From positions 5,958,501-6,022,500 of the forward strand of contig OZ038528.1 in assembly GCA_964036665.1 (NCBI GenBank): a DNA stretch of 64,000 nt. The letters run 5' to 3'. The stretch is from Gordius sp. MW1. Lineage: Eukaryota; Nematomorpha; Gordioida; Gordea; Gordiidae. A program made the position numbers and the translations under genes. Every line of letters begins with the position of its first letter. Position 1 is the stretch's first letter. The notes beneath the pieces were generated by a model that saw only the letters and a program-made list of their open reading frames with translations, was not told the origin of the DNA and made no database searches. Of this stretch, positions 22,790-34,544 are shown one piece after another.

Positions 22790-23115
22790 CTATAATGTAT
22801 TCCCTTTTCCAACCATAGTGGAAAGAATTTTGATAAGGGGAAGGGTTCAGGCGATTAAAATTAAATATAGAGGTGAAACAAAAAGACTAAAATAATGGAC
22901 CTATAGATGACACTTTAATCTACAAGATAAACAAATATTTTTCGGTATAAAATAAAAATGTCGTGGCAATAAAGCCTCATAAAAGGTTAAAATAAGCATT
23001 TTTGCAACTTCAACCTCTTCGGACAAAAATAAAAACAGATTATTGTTCAGCGAAAATTCTCTACCAGAAGTATATGTCCGATCGCAGGATAGTTTTTTTG
23101 TAGACCTGTGTTATT
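22790..23115. repeat. Copy of the foldback arm family
   Basis: It follows the arm at 11800-12114 (TAGTGG...TTTTGATAAGGGGA, then GGACCTATAGATGA, then GTGGCAATAAAGCCTCA) and ends GTAGACCTGTG, matching the inverse of 4341-4360. Confidence 0.6.
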
Positions 23116-23173
23116 TAATGCTAATGCAATTATCTGTATCAAATATATAAGTTTTGTAACCATACACTCGTCA

Positions 23174-24812
23174 TCTATATATATAAAGTAAAGTGTATAT
23201 ATGTATGTAAGGGCTAATCTCTGAAACTACCGGCCCGATTCGCGCGAAAATTAACCCCTAGGTTCCCAGGGCGGCCAGGGGTAAAATAGCTTTTTCAGAA
23301 TCCTAAAATTCCTTTTAATTTTCGAGATATTGGGTTTTATGCGTTTTGACGTTCAATAAAATGTCAATCAAACGCACCTCCTCGCGTTCGTCGAAAATTT
23401 GAATATACAGACGGTTCTTTAGTAAAGGTGTATCACTTTTAATATTTTTTTAAAAAGTAGCTTTAAAAATATCGTACATTTCATGATCCCTACCTATGTG
23501 CCATTTTAATTCAAGATTAATTCTGTAATTTTGATCAATATTCCATATTTGTTGGTTATTTAAATTCAACAACCAGATAAGAATTTAGATGTATATTTTT
23601 AAAAAATAATTTACTTAATTCTTTCTTATTTATATTGTTATTTTTTTTAAATTAATTAATTTATTTATATTTTACAAATTTTCAGACTACCTTAGTGTTT
23701 TAAACGTATATCGTTACACATGTGAATTTTTTTTTAATTAATTAATTTATTTATATTTTACAAATTTTCAGACTACCTTAGTGTTTTAAACGTATATCGT
23801 TACACATTTGCATCCCTACCTATGTGCCATTTTAATTCAAGCGCCTAATCCAAGATTAATTCTGTATTTTTGATAAATATTCCATATTTATTGGTTATTT
23901 AAATTCAACAACCAGATAATAATTTAGATGTATATTTTTAAAAAAGAATTTACTTATTTCTTCCTTATTTATACCCGATTCGCGCGAAACTTTACCCGTA
24001 GGTTCTCAGGGCGGCCAGGTGTAAAATAGCTTTTTCAGGTTGCTAAAATTCCTTTTAGTTTTAAAAATATCGGACATTTCTCGGCCTTTTGGTTTTAAAA
24101 AAGGGCTAAATTCTGAAACTTCAGATCCGATTCGAGCGAAAATTTAGCCGTAGATGCCCAGATAGGCCAGGGGTAAAATATCTTTTTCAGATTCCTAAAA
24201 TACCTTTTTGTTTTAAAAATATCTGACATTTCCCGTCCAGTTTTATTTATAGCAGCATATACAATAATGACGTCATACATACAAAGCTGAAGTTTTCTCG
24301 AATTAGATATTTAAAAGTATAATAAAAATGTTACAGTATACGGTTAAAATTATTGGGGTTTAACAGACTATTTAAATTAAATAAATAAAATTTAAATTAT
24401 GCAGTTTTTGTCATTATTATCACGTGGTCAACCATAGAAGCATATTTTTAATAATTATCCATCCTTCAATTAATTATTTTATTATATTAAAGAAAATTGT
24501 ATTTCAAATAAATCAGCTAACTAGAAAAATAAAATAATGGTATTATTGTATAATAAGTAACAGCATTAATAAGCACTTTTTTTAACAACATTTAATTTTA
24601 GTCGGATTTGATGACTAAAACAGAATTTGCATTTGGTTTGTCTTATTATATAAATATATACTAAAAATAGTGGGTTCATAAAATCATTCGGACCTTTCAC
24701 ATTATAAATTATTTCATATATGACCCCATTTTAGATAAGTCTTATTAATAGCTTATACTTAATTAACCACTTAAGGACTGAGCCAAAGCAACGCTTGGCC
24801 GGGCACAGCTAG
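23174..24812. mobile_element. Non-autonomous Helitron-like element
   Basis: It starts TCTATATATATAAAGTAAAG after an A (23173) and ends CACAGCTAG before a T (24813). A hairpin GCCAA...TTGGC (24782-24799) lies about 13 bases before the end. The end resembles that of the element at 9478-11014. Inside there is an 84-bp tandem duplication (about 23640-23805) and three copies of a CCCGATTCGCGCGAAA / GGCGGCCAGG module (about 23231, 23977, 24125). No Rep/helicase frame was found. Confidence 0.7.
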
Positions 24813-24987
24813 TCATTCTATAAAAGAAAAGGACGGAAGGAATCTATTATTAGGCTATTAGAAAACAACGTAAACGATAACATTAACATATCGCCTTAAG
24901 TAATAAATAATATATATTATTTAGGTAATACAACTATTTAATAAATATATTTCTGATGTAATATAACATATGCCATCCTTTTCCTTA

Positions 24988-25487
24988 TTACATGCTAATT
25001 CGCCATTCATGCAGATCACCTGCCAATGCCATGAATATCGCAGCTAAAGGAGTAATAAAAGTGTTCCTACGGTTGTAACCGATAGCCTGAACATCATACT
25101 TTGTTTCACCTAGCCTAGACTGGATGTCTGCACATTCATAATTCATGCCACTGTGCAGCCGGCATAATGGAGGGGGGGGGGGTGTAATTTATTTTTACGA
25201 TTCACCACCAGTCGTTTCTTGCACCAGGATGTTATTAAGCACATAACATTACTAATTTTTCAAGTCTCTAACGAATTTTTATAAATTTTATTTCCAACAT
25301 GATCCATTCCTTAGACTACACCCCCGATATAATTTTTGACCAAACCAAATTATTTATATATTTGGCCCAAAAGATTACTTTACCATTATATTATCCAGAA
25401 AAAACTCAGGCGCAAAACGTAATTTACTATTAAAAAGTTCCACATCCTGTGATAACCAATGTGGCGCGGTAACATTGAATTCAACCA
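24988..25487 (-). other. Two possible exons of an unidentified gene
   Basis: The minus strand reads VEFNVTAPHWLSQDVELF and on to a GT donor at 25383 (exon 25487-25384, 104 nt, acceptor TAG). Further down, a frame containing YDVQAIGYNRRNTFITPLAA runs to TAA at 24988-24990, with usable acceptors at 25151 or 25130. Composition looks protein-like and unlike the neighbouring repeats. The phases join only with the CCAG acceptor near 25130. I do not recognise the family, and the model may be wrong. Confidence 0.25.
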
Positions 25488-25770
25488 CTACACGTTGAAT
25501 TCACCTGTGTATGGTTCGCCAAAATATACAGAGTAATATATAGTAGGACTCAAAGTTTATGTGTAACATTTAAATATAATAATTATAAAAATCAAAGCCA
25601 GGAAATTTTTATATAAAACTAGCACAAATACTGTCCCTATACATATTTCACAATCCTACAACGCCCAACATAATAAATACAATAAAAAGGCATAATGCTG
25701 ATTTAGTTTTATAATAACGTAGAATGTGAGTGAGGATTCTGGTAATGAGACGTTGACGTAATATAATGCA

Positions 25771-26053
25771 TCAGTATGGAACCACATTTTCTTCTGGTAA
25801 AATTTGATTGCCAGCTCGATGAACTAAGGAACTGATCATACTAAAAAAATGCAAAAGTTTAATATATGATCGGAAAATTTAATGATTAAAATGGAAAACA
25901 AAACAAACTCACCAAAATAAAAAGACGAAGAATGAGATGAGGTAGTATGCCATTTTTAGGATTGCAAATTGAATCGTCTTCTTAAGCACACCATGATTGT
26001 ATATTACGGTTGGATCATATATTCCAACATCCCCTTTAGGTAACGTTACAATT
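25771..26053 (-). CDS. CNIH4: Cornichon family protein, CNIH4-like (last two exons)
   Basis: Cornichon proteins are cargo receptors for COPII export from the ER (family knowledge). Exon 26053-25913 (141 nt) and exon 25840-25771 (70 nt) flank a 72-nt GT-AG intron, and the joined phase is correct. The product reads GDVGIYDPTVIYNHGVLKK, then a membrane helix AYYLISFFVFLFCMISSL. The YDPT-x-I-x-N-x-G-x-LK pattern and the helix match the C-terminal third of CNIH4. About 17 extra residues follow the helix (HRAGNQILPEENVVPY) before TGA. Upstream exons with the first two helices should lie above 26053, but I could not find them in the AT-rich and repeat sequence there. It may be a gene with a distant exon or a remnant. 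Confidence 0.7.
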
Positions 26054-27235
26054 CTAATTAATGGATCGGGGCAAAATAAAAATACGATTTTGGTCGTAAA
26101 GACATATTTTATAAAGTTTCAAAATGTAAAATTTAACCAAGTGATAGTTGTGGAATAATTTTTTAAAGGGTGCTACATTGCCCCCCCCCCCTCTATTTTT
26201 TATAACTTTCTTATTCCAATGAGATATGCTAACCTTTAAAAAAATATTTAACTCCATTTATTAATTAAATATTAGCCATCAATGTTTTATAGTACATTAA
26301 AGGTATAAAATTATTTAAAAAAATTAAACAAAAGTTCAATTGCTCCTACGGCAAACCAAATTCACATATTTATGGCAACACTTATCAGAGGTCAAATTTG
26401 TTAAATTTTTTCGGACCGAATCCGGCCCGGGCCGATAATTAAATTGCTCGCCCGGGCCCGCCCAACCCTTCTAAATGTCCACCCTGCCATGCGTGAATAG
26501 AGCTGCCCGGCCCGAAAAGATTATTTTTTAACATTTATAGCAGTAATTTAGTTTTAATATCCAAGTTTTATTTTTTATCTAATTCTCAATTTTTTTTTGA
26601 CAAAAACTACGATTAGTAAAAATTATGCAATCAAATAAAAAGTTACAAAATAAGACACTCTATATAAAAATCTCATTTAGACCGAATCTTGTAATGGTGC
26701 CAGCACGAACCTGCCCGAAAATCTAAATTTAAAAGACAGTTTTCTGGTCTTTTGACGATAATAGAAATATATGTGCCAAGGCGTATATGTTTTTATGAAT
26801 CATGTTATAAGGCTACTAAAAAATTAATGCTTTCACAATATAATTTGGATCCAAATTATTACCTAAAGTGTCCACATTTATTTTTCACTTACTACATTAG
26901 GTAAAAACATCTTGATCTCTTACTGCATCAAGCTGGTAATTATTTTGACAAAGGCGAGTCACACGCTATTTTAAAGGGTAAACTAAATGTTTCGTAACTA
27001 TTAGCAATAATTAATAAGCCATAAGAATAGTGCACTTAATATAGTACAATTTTTAAAAAAAGGACTCGATTTACGACGAGTGGTGGCTATAAATTAGAGT
27101 TATTATTATTTGATTCGCGGTTACCACTCGTTTGAAATTGGGTCCTTTCTTCTTGGTGGAATCGTTTTAAACCCTTATTTCAATACTACAAAAATAGTAC
27201 AATATCCCCTTTAATTTTAAAGCTTTAAAATATTA
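26054..27235. other. AT-rich region with small repeat ends
   Basis: It contains CCCGG-rich repeat ends near 26410-26475 and AGAGCTGCCCGGCCCGAAA near 26507 (a similar end is at about 12641). A hairpin repeat lies at about 27061-27150. No exon of the upstream CNIH4-like gene could be recognised. Confidence 0.4.
27061..27150. repeat. Short inverted repeat
   Basis: GGACTCGATTTACGACGAGT at the left is mirrored by ACTCGTTTGAAATTGGGTCC at the right, with a short AT-rich loop. It looks like a small MITE. Confidence 0.45.
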
Positions 27236-27445
27236 ATTGCTATGCAATTTATGGGCTCGTTTTTTGGTTGTCCGTCGTCCGTCCGTCCGTCTGTCCGTCC
27301 GTTACCCTCCCTATCTATTTGCATTGGGTGTATTAGGTTATCGATTTTTTGAATTAATGCATGAGAAAGAGGTGCCACACCCCTCATCTCTATCTCTTTC
27401 GCTTTCGGGCGGGGTCGGGTTTTAATTGCTACGTTAAATTATTAT
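27236..27445. repeat. Terminal fragment of the CCAATGG repeat family
   Basis: It starts TGCTATGCAATTTATGGGCT, followed by a CCGT run, then GAAAGAGGTGCC. This is the same end as at 56411 and the inverse of 29000-29235. Confidence 0.6.
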
Positions 27446-27460
27446 ATAATAAACATAAAT

Positions 27461-29235
27461 ACTCGGGCCTTCGGCCCTCGTGGGAAGGGGGAGAAGGGAA
27501 GGGAAGAGGGGAAGGGAAGGGGGGACGACTCATCTGTACTTCGTATAAATGTATCATATTTGCTATGCAATTTATGGGCGAGAAAGGTGGGAAGGGGCGA
27601 GAATGCCTATAGGGGGGTATTAAATGCCTAATGATTAATTAATTATTTATACAAATTTTCCATTATAGGCAAAATGTAATATAGACAAAATGTAATATAG
27701 GCAAGGGTTAGGGTTAGATTTAGTGTTTGCATCTAGTTGCGTATTACATTAGTTTTTATGGCCTTTAGTGATTATGGGTCTAACAAACATTATATTATAA
27801 AACAACACAATGTTAAGAATTTGCAGAATTGTTGGGAGAAATTTTTTGTTGAATTTGAACAATTTTTAATTAAAAAAATCAAAAATTTGGCCAATGGTCA
27901 CCTTTTCTCTATTGGTCAGTACCAACAGATACTCTATAAGTCAATGATAGCCAAAAAAACGGAAAAAAAATTTTGATGCTCACTTTGGCCAATGGTCATT
28001 TTTTTCCATTGGTCAGCAGCCAGCACACGGTAAAAGTGGATATAAATTCATAAGAGTAAAAAAAACGAAAAAAAAATTTTCGAATCACATTTTGGCCAAT
28101 GGTCATTTTTTTCCATTGGTCAGCAGCCAGGACACGGTAAAAGTGGATATAAATTCATAATAGTAAAAAAAACGAAAAAAAAGTTTTCGAATCACATTTT
28201 GGCCAATGGTCATTTTATTCCATTGGTCAGCAGCCAGCGGACGGCCAAAAAGTCATAATAGCAATGGTAGGAACAGGAACAATCATAATAGTCAAAAAAA
28301 ACGAAAAAAATAATTTCGATTCACATTTTGGCCATTGGTCATTTTTTCCATCGGTCAGGAGCCAGCGGACGGTCAAAAAGTCATAATAGCAATGGTAGTA
28401 ACAGGAACAATCATAATAGTCAAAAAAAAACGCAAAAATAAACTCGGATTCACATTTTGGCCAATGGTCATTTTTTTCATTGGTCAGCAGCCAACGGACG
28501 GCCAAAAAGTCTTATTATCAATGATACTAACAAGAACAATCATAAGAGTCAAAAAAACTCCGGGATTCTAACCTAAAAACTAGTTAAATTGCTTAGCAAT
28601 TAAAAGTAAACAACTTTTATTTATGTTTATTATATAACATTGGTCAGCAGCCAGCGGTCGGCCAAAAAGTCATAATAGCAATGGTAGAAACAGGAACAAT
28701 CATAATAGTCAAAAAAAACGAAAAAAATAATTTCGATTCACATTTTGCCAATGGTCATTTTTTCATTGGTCAGCAGCCAGCGGACGGCCAAAAATTCTTA
28801 TTATCAATGATAGTAACAAGAACAATCATAAGAGTCAAAAAACTCCGGGATTCTAACCCCAAAACTAGTTAAATTGCATAGCAATTAAAAAGTAAACAAC
28901 TTTTATTTATGTTTATTATATAACTAGTTAAATTGCATAGCATTAAAGTAAACAACTTTTATCTATGTTTATTATATAATAGATAATTTAACAAATCTTA
29001 TATATAACACACCGAGGGAGATAAAGATGAGGGGTGGGGCACCTCTTATGCATTAATTTAAAAAATAACACAGCGAGGGAGATACAGATGAGGGGTGGGG
29101 CACCTCTTTCTCATGCATTAATTTAAAAAATCGATAACCTAATATACCCAATGCAAATAGATAGGAGGGTAACGGACGGACAACGGACGGACGGACGGAC
29201 AACAAAAAACGAGCCCATAAATTGCATAGCAATTA
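27461..29235 (-). mobile_element. Full unit of the CCAATGG repeat family (copy A)
   Basis: The unit is about 1.77 kb. One end is ACTCGGGCCTTCGGCCCTCG, a perfect small hairpin next to a G/A-rich tract. The other end is ATTGCATAGCAATTA next to a (GGAC)n stretch. The middle holds about eight tandem modules of about 115 bp with GGCCAATGGTCATTTTTTCC, ATTGGTCAGCAGCCAGC and GGACGGCCAAAAAGTCATAA. Frames in it recur in every copy and are unlikely to be genes. Short terminal hairpin plus inner tandem repeats recall Helentron-derived HINE elements, but that class is only a guess. Confidence 0.6.
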
Positions 29236-30400
29236 ATAAAAGTTGTTTACTTTTAATTGCTATGCAATTTAACTAGTTTTTGGGTTAGAATCCCGGAGTT
29301 TTTTTTGACTCTTATGATTGTTCTTGTTACTATCATTGATAATAAGACTTTTTGGCCGTCAGCTGGCTGCTGACCAATGAAAAAAATGACCATTGGCCAA
29401 AATGTGAATCCGAGTTTATTTTTTCGTTTTTTTTTACTATTATGATTATTCCTGTTACTACCATTGCTATTATGACTTTTTAGCCGTCCGCTGGCTCCTG
29501 ACCGATGGAAAAAATGACCATTGGCTAAAATGTGAATCGAAATTATTTTTTTCGTTTTTTTTGACTATTATGATTGTTCCTGTTCCTACCATTGCTATTA
29601 TGACTTTTTGGCCGTCCGCTGGCTGCTGACCAATGGAATAAAATGACCATTGGCCAAAATGTGATTCGAAAACTTTTTTTTCGTTTTTTTTTGACTATTA
29701 TGAATATATATCCACTTTTACCGTATCCTGGCTGCTGACCAATGGAAAAAAATGACCATTGGCCAAAATGTGATTCGAAAATTTTTTTTTCGTTTTTTTT
29801 TACTCTTATGAATTTATATCCATTTTTACCGTGTGCTGGCTGCTGACCAATGGAAAAAAATAACCATTGGCCAAAGTGAGCATCAAAATTTTTTTTCCGT
29901 TTTTTGGCTATCATTAACTTATAGAGTATCTGTTGGTACTGACCAATGGAGAAAAAATGACCATTCGCCAAATTTTTTATTTTTTAATTAAAAATTGTTC
30001 AAATTCAACAAAAAATTTCTCCCAACAATTCTGCAAATTCTTAAGTGATGTTTTATAATATAATGTTTATTAGACCCATAATCACTAAAGGCCATAAAAA
30101 CTAATGTAATACGCAACTAGATGCAAACACTAAATCTAACCATAACCCTTGCCTATATTACATTTTGCCTATATTAAATTTTGCCTATAAATGGAAACTT
30201 TGTATAAATAATTAATTAATCATTAGGCATTTAATACCCCCCTATAGGCATTCTCGCCCCTTCCCACCTTTCTCGCCCATAAATTGCATAGCAAATATAA
30301 TACGTTTATACGGAGTATAGATGAGTCGTCCCCCCTTCCCTTCCCCTCCTCCCTTCCCCTTCCCTTCTCCCCCTTCCCACGAGGGCCGAAGGCCCGAGTT
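29236..30400 (+). mobile_element. Inverted, truncated unit of the same family (copy B)
   Basis: It is the mirror of about 27461-28640 and ends GGGCCGAAGGCCCGAGT at 30384-30400. With copy A it forms a head-to-head palindrome of about 2.9 kb centred near 28.9-29.2 kb. Confidence 0.65.
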
Positions 30401-30401
30401 T

Positions 30402-31363
30402 ATTAATTGCTATGCAATTTATGGGCTCGTTTTAATGTCCGTTGTCCGTCCGTTACCCTTCAAGTTATTGGCGCCAGCTTTGTGACCTGGAGGTTCGTGT
30501 TCAATTCCTGAAGAGGACAAATTTTTTTTTATTTTTTTTTAAATTAAGTTATTATATTGTTCTTGTTAATACCCTTGATAATATGACTTTTTGACCGTCC
30601 GCTGGCTACTGACCAATGAAAAAAATGACCATTGGCCAAATAAATCGAAATTTTATTTTTTCGTGTTTGAATTGGGTATATTAGTTTAACATTGATAATT
30701 ACCCTATGCCCTTCCCTACATAGGCCTATGCCTCAACTGGGTCCCTGTGCCAAAACCCTAAGCCTCTACTAATGTGGGTTCGAATCCCGGAGAGGGCAAA
30801 ATTTTTATTTTTTTTTAAATTAAATTAATATATTGTTCTTGTTAATACCCTTGATAATATAACTTTTTAACCGTGCCCTGGCTACTGACCAATGGAAAAA
30901 ATGACCATTGGCCAAATTGTGAATCGGATTTTTTTTCCCGTTTTTGAATTGGTATATTAGGTTAACATTGATATACCCTGTGCCCTCCCCTAGAAGAGCC
31001 TATGCCTCTATTGATATGGCTCCCTGTGCCCCTACAAAAGCCTATGCCTCTACTGATGTGGGTTCAAATCCCGGCGAGGGCAAATTTTTTATTTTTTAAA
31101 TTAATATATTGTTCTTGTTAATACCATTTAACTTTTTAAATATTTGTATAAATTAATAATTAACTTATAATTTTGCATTTAATACCCCCCTATGGGCATT
31201 CTCGCCCCTTCCCACCTTTCTCGCCCATAAATTGCATAGCAAATATGCTACGTTTATATGGAGTATAGATGAGTCGTCCCCCCTTCCCTTCCCCTCCTCC
31301 CCTTCCCCCCCCCCCTTCCCCTCCCCTTCCCTTCTCCCCCTTCCCACGAGGGCCGAAAACCCG
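30402..31363 (+). mobile_element. Third unit of the family with tRNA-like modules (copy D)
   Basis: It starts TTAATTGCTATGCAATTTAT and ends in a C-rich tract with CACGAGGGCCGAAAACCC. Inside are CCAATGG boxes and tRNA-like segments (GTTATTGGCGCCAGC at about 30468; GTGGGTTCGAATCCCGGAGA at about 30775 and a variant at about 31060), each followed by poly-T. Confidence 0.5.
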
Positions 31364-31537
31364 TGTATTTTATAAATAGAGATGGATTTTTTCCCACAAA
31401 TTTTGGTAGAGGGGATTTTCTTGGGAAACAACGGTTATAATAGGGGAATGTATACATTCTATTTAATAACAAAAATGTGAGGAGGATTCGTATAAACTTA
31501 ATGCTTATATAGCAATAATTAAAGTATAATAGGTGTA

Positions 31538-33433
31538 GGGGAGACCGGGGCTAGTAGTAGATTGGGGTTACTTTTATTTTTTCAAATATTTGTAAAAATA
31601 ATAATCATAAAACTTTACAATTTAAACTATATGTGTATTTTGTCTTAAAGCATAAGGGAAAATTTTTTTATTTATAAAAAAAATAATAAAAATTTTATAG
31701 AGAAAAAACGCTTTTTTGGGGCTATTAGTAGCCCTGACAAAATTTTGTATTTTGCATATATATTTTTTTGGTAGTATATTTTGAATTAATTTAAATTTTA
31801 TCTTATAAAGGGATTGGAGACCTGCAACGGGCCTGTTTAGGTCAGTCGGCCCGCCGGTAATAAAAATTAAAAAGCCCAGCCCGACCCGTCAAAATATTAA
31901 ATTCTAAGCCCGGGCCGGGCCCGCTAATTTTATCGGAAGCCCGAGCCCGGCCCGGGCCCGTTAAATTTATATTTTTTAATATTTATTATCGATATGGTAA
32001 ACAATGTGTATGTGTTAAAAATGTTAATGAAAATTTCATAAAAGTAATAAATTAATAATTCCCGATCAAACGAGATCTTCTATCTTATAAGAGGCGACCT
32101 ACAGGGAATAAATTTCTTTTACAAGTGACACTTCGGGATACATAAAATTATATAAGCCAAATAGACATTTAAAACCCTTATTTAAGGTTATGATGTTTTC
32201 AATATACTTGGCTTTTTTGCTTTACCATTTCAAATTTTTAGATTATTGATAAAAATGAAAAAATAGTGATATTTTACGAAAGTATCCAGAAGAATTAAAT
32301 TTTAGAATTTGTTTTTCAATTTGCTAATTATTAATCTATAAATAAGCTTACATAATATTAAATTAATTCACTTAATATTACTAGAGGGTATAAATGGGGG
32401 GGGGGGGGGGAGCAACGATGGGCAGCCGCCCCCCCCTCTGCAAATTTAAAAATTCTTGATCTAAAAAACATTTTTTGCCCTACCTAAACTGCCCCCTCTA
32501 ACTTAATTGGCTACGCCCATGGGTTCTCGTCTCGTGTATAAATATCTTTAACATTTACAATGCGGGTTGAGATATTGATGAATTAATGAACGAAGATGGA
32601 AATAAAATTCCACTTTCTTAAATCATTATAAATTGGAACATTATAAAAACACCTTTATGCTAAATTGCTTTTGCACGGGCTTTTAACCCGAGCCCGTTAA
32701 GTTATATTACGGCCCGTCCAGACCCGGCGCATTGTTTTATTTTTAAGCAGAAGCCCGTCCAAGCCCGGCCCGGGTCGTGCAGTTCTCTAAAAGGTATATA
32801 AAAACCGTCTAATGCTTAAATTTTTATTTGCGCTTTAATATGTTAAATTATTAAGTGTTTAAAAAAATAGGGATCGGGGTAATCGGAGAGGGGCTAGTTC
32901 TAGCCATTTTTCATTGTGTCTCTTACCTTTTAAAGAGAAATGACAAGATTTTTTTTTGTATAATAATTTAACTTAATGTAAAGAAATGATTATGATTATA
33001 CATTAATAAACTATTAAAAGATGTTTTTCATTGGAGAATCGTTTTATATGGATATTTTAGTTTGATTGGCATCTTGACCCTTTTTTATTTGTATTATGTA
33101 AAATATAACCATATAACACTGGCATTCTCTATGTTTTTTCCAATCTTTTTATTGATTTGAGTTAGCATACACTAATAAAAAGTGAAAACGTAAGGGGTAA
33201 TCTATCCCCCGAAAAGGGCTATAACTAGCCCCGGGCATTTTTAAAAATTCCTTTTTTTAACTTAACTAGTGAGAAAACTAGTTTTTCCATCCAAATATTT
33301 TTCCTATATTAAAAAAAGAAGTTAAAAATATGTTTCGACAAAAAATTTGAAAAAACAATTTATAGTTTTTTTTCAATTTTTAGTTTTTTTTAAATGCGTT
33401 TTAATTTTTTATGGCTTAGTCCCCGGTCTCCCC
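31538..33433. mobile_element. TA-flanked inverted-repeat element
   Basis: The ends are GGGGAGACCGGGG and its exact inverse, with TA on both sides (31536-31537 and 33434-33435). Further in, GGGGCTA-TAGTAG-type words repeat in both orientations (about 31720, 32890, 33225). The TA flanks fit a Tc1/mariner-like non-autonomous element. A hAT-like element is inserted at 31815. Confidence 0.5.
31815..32789. mobile_element. hAT-like element nested in the TA-flanked element
   Basis: The ends are TGGAGACCTGCA and, read from the right, TAGAGAACTGCA. The flanks are AAAGGGAT (31807-31814) and AAAGGTAT (32790-32797), 7 of 8 alike. Subterminal GCCCGGGCC repeats are mirrored. A truncated GGGCGTAGCC-family MITE end lies inside at about 32390-32522. 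Confidence 0.65.
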
Positions 33434-33439
33434 TATTTG

Positions 33440-34250
33440 TGGAAAAGTATACATTTATTACAATTAAATTAGTTATTGTTAATCTTACGCTAGCTAAATT
33501 TAAATGGTAGTTTTCAATAAAGTGATATCTTATGTTAGTACATTCAAAAGTTTAGGCACTTGTTAGGTTATTTAACTAACGGTGTCAATTAAAAATTTTA
33601 TTTTTTAATCTATACTAAATATTTAACATTTATATCAATTTTAAAAAATAATCAATATATTATGTTCTTCTTGGTAACAAACTGTGTTAATACAAATTAT
33701 TTTAAGATTTTATATCATTTATTTAAAGCTGATTGCTCAAAAAATGCAATGCTTAAATGCCTCTGCTGTTTTACTATTAGTAAAGTGTGGGAATGTGTAT
33801 GTTCGATTTCTTATATATTAAAATGCACACACAAATTTCTAATCAAAAAGTAAACTATGGTTAGAGGTTTAATTTAAATGTATGTTTAGTTTTATTTACA
33901 AATAATTAAGAAAGCAAACAAAAATAGCTATATTGTTATTTTAACCTAATTTAATAGATTGCTAAGTCCTTTTCAAAAGTATGGGCTAAGAAATGTTTAT
34001 AATGAAAATGATGGGTAATTACATATTTATATGTATGTATGTACAAATATGATAAAAAATAATCTAGGTCTTTTAAAATTTTACTCCAATAGAGGGAATA
34101 AACATGTCCAAATAATGCTTATAATGCCATCTACATCTTAAATTATCTATTACTGTGAAATTTTCATCTATCTTTCAAGTGGATCTATGAAATTATTATA
34201 GAAAATAATAAATGTATGGGCTTAATAAAGCAAGAGGGCTGCCGCTTTGA
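33440..34250. other. AT-rich intergenic sequence
   Basis: A 63-codon frame at 33662-33853 has no recognisable family and no support. Nothing else was seen. Confidence 0.35.
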
Positions 34251-34258
34251 ATTCTTAT

Positions 34259-34544
34259 CAGGCGCGTAGCCCGGATTTTCTCAAGGGGGAGCAAAAATTC
34301 AAAATTTTTAGACACTTTTATTTATAATGTAACAAAAATAAACTTCGCGTACAATGTATGCGAAACTTCAAGGCGCTATATAACCAGCTTTGGAAAAATC
34401 TATTCTCTTCAGCAATCAGAGCATTTACTATCGCTTTATATAATAATTAAACTTATTTAAATCAGTTATTAATGAAAAAAAAATTTAAATTTCGGCCAAG
34501 GGGAAGGAAAAGTCCCGCTTTCCGCTCCCTTGGCTACGCGCCTG
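34259..34544. mobile_element. hAT-like MITE, CAGGCGCGTAGCC ends
   Basis: The terminal 13 bases CAGGCGCGTAGCC are an exact inverted repeat. The flanks are ATTCTTAT (34251-34258) and TTTCTTAT (34545-34552), 7 of 8 alike. The interior is AT-rich with no coding content. Confidence 0.7.

Larger units (their letters stand above)
18629..22790. mobile_element. Large palindromic element with mirrored minisatellite arrays
   Basis: The ends are TAGTGTTGTAAAAA (from about 18628) and the inverse TTTTTACAACACTA (to about 22790). The outer arms (about 18629-19085 and 22415-22790) are inverted copies sharing GTTGGGTG, CGCCAAAG, TTAGATTTAGGTAATGAAC and others. Inside each arm is a G-run/C-run minisatellite, and a spacer of about 950 bp lies between (20380-21330). 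TATACTAG and TACACTAG near the two ends are a possible duplication but do not line up exactly with the terminal repeats. No transposase was seen. Confidence 0.6.

Noticed and set aside
28227..29971. Frames with MAVRWLLTNEKNDHW-type repeats
   Set aside because: They read the CCAATGG modules; the same peptides appear in each copy and orientation.
30775..30806. A tRNA gene
   Set aside because: Only a B-box-like stretch is clear; I cannot fold a full cloverleaf with acceptor stem and anticodon arm.
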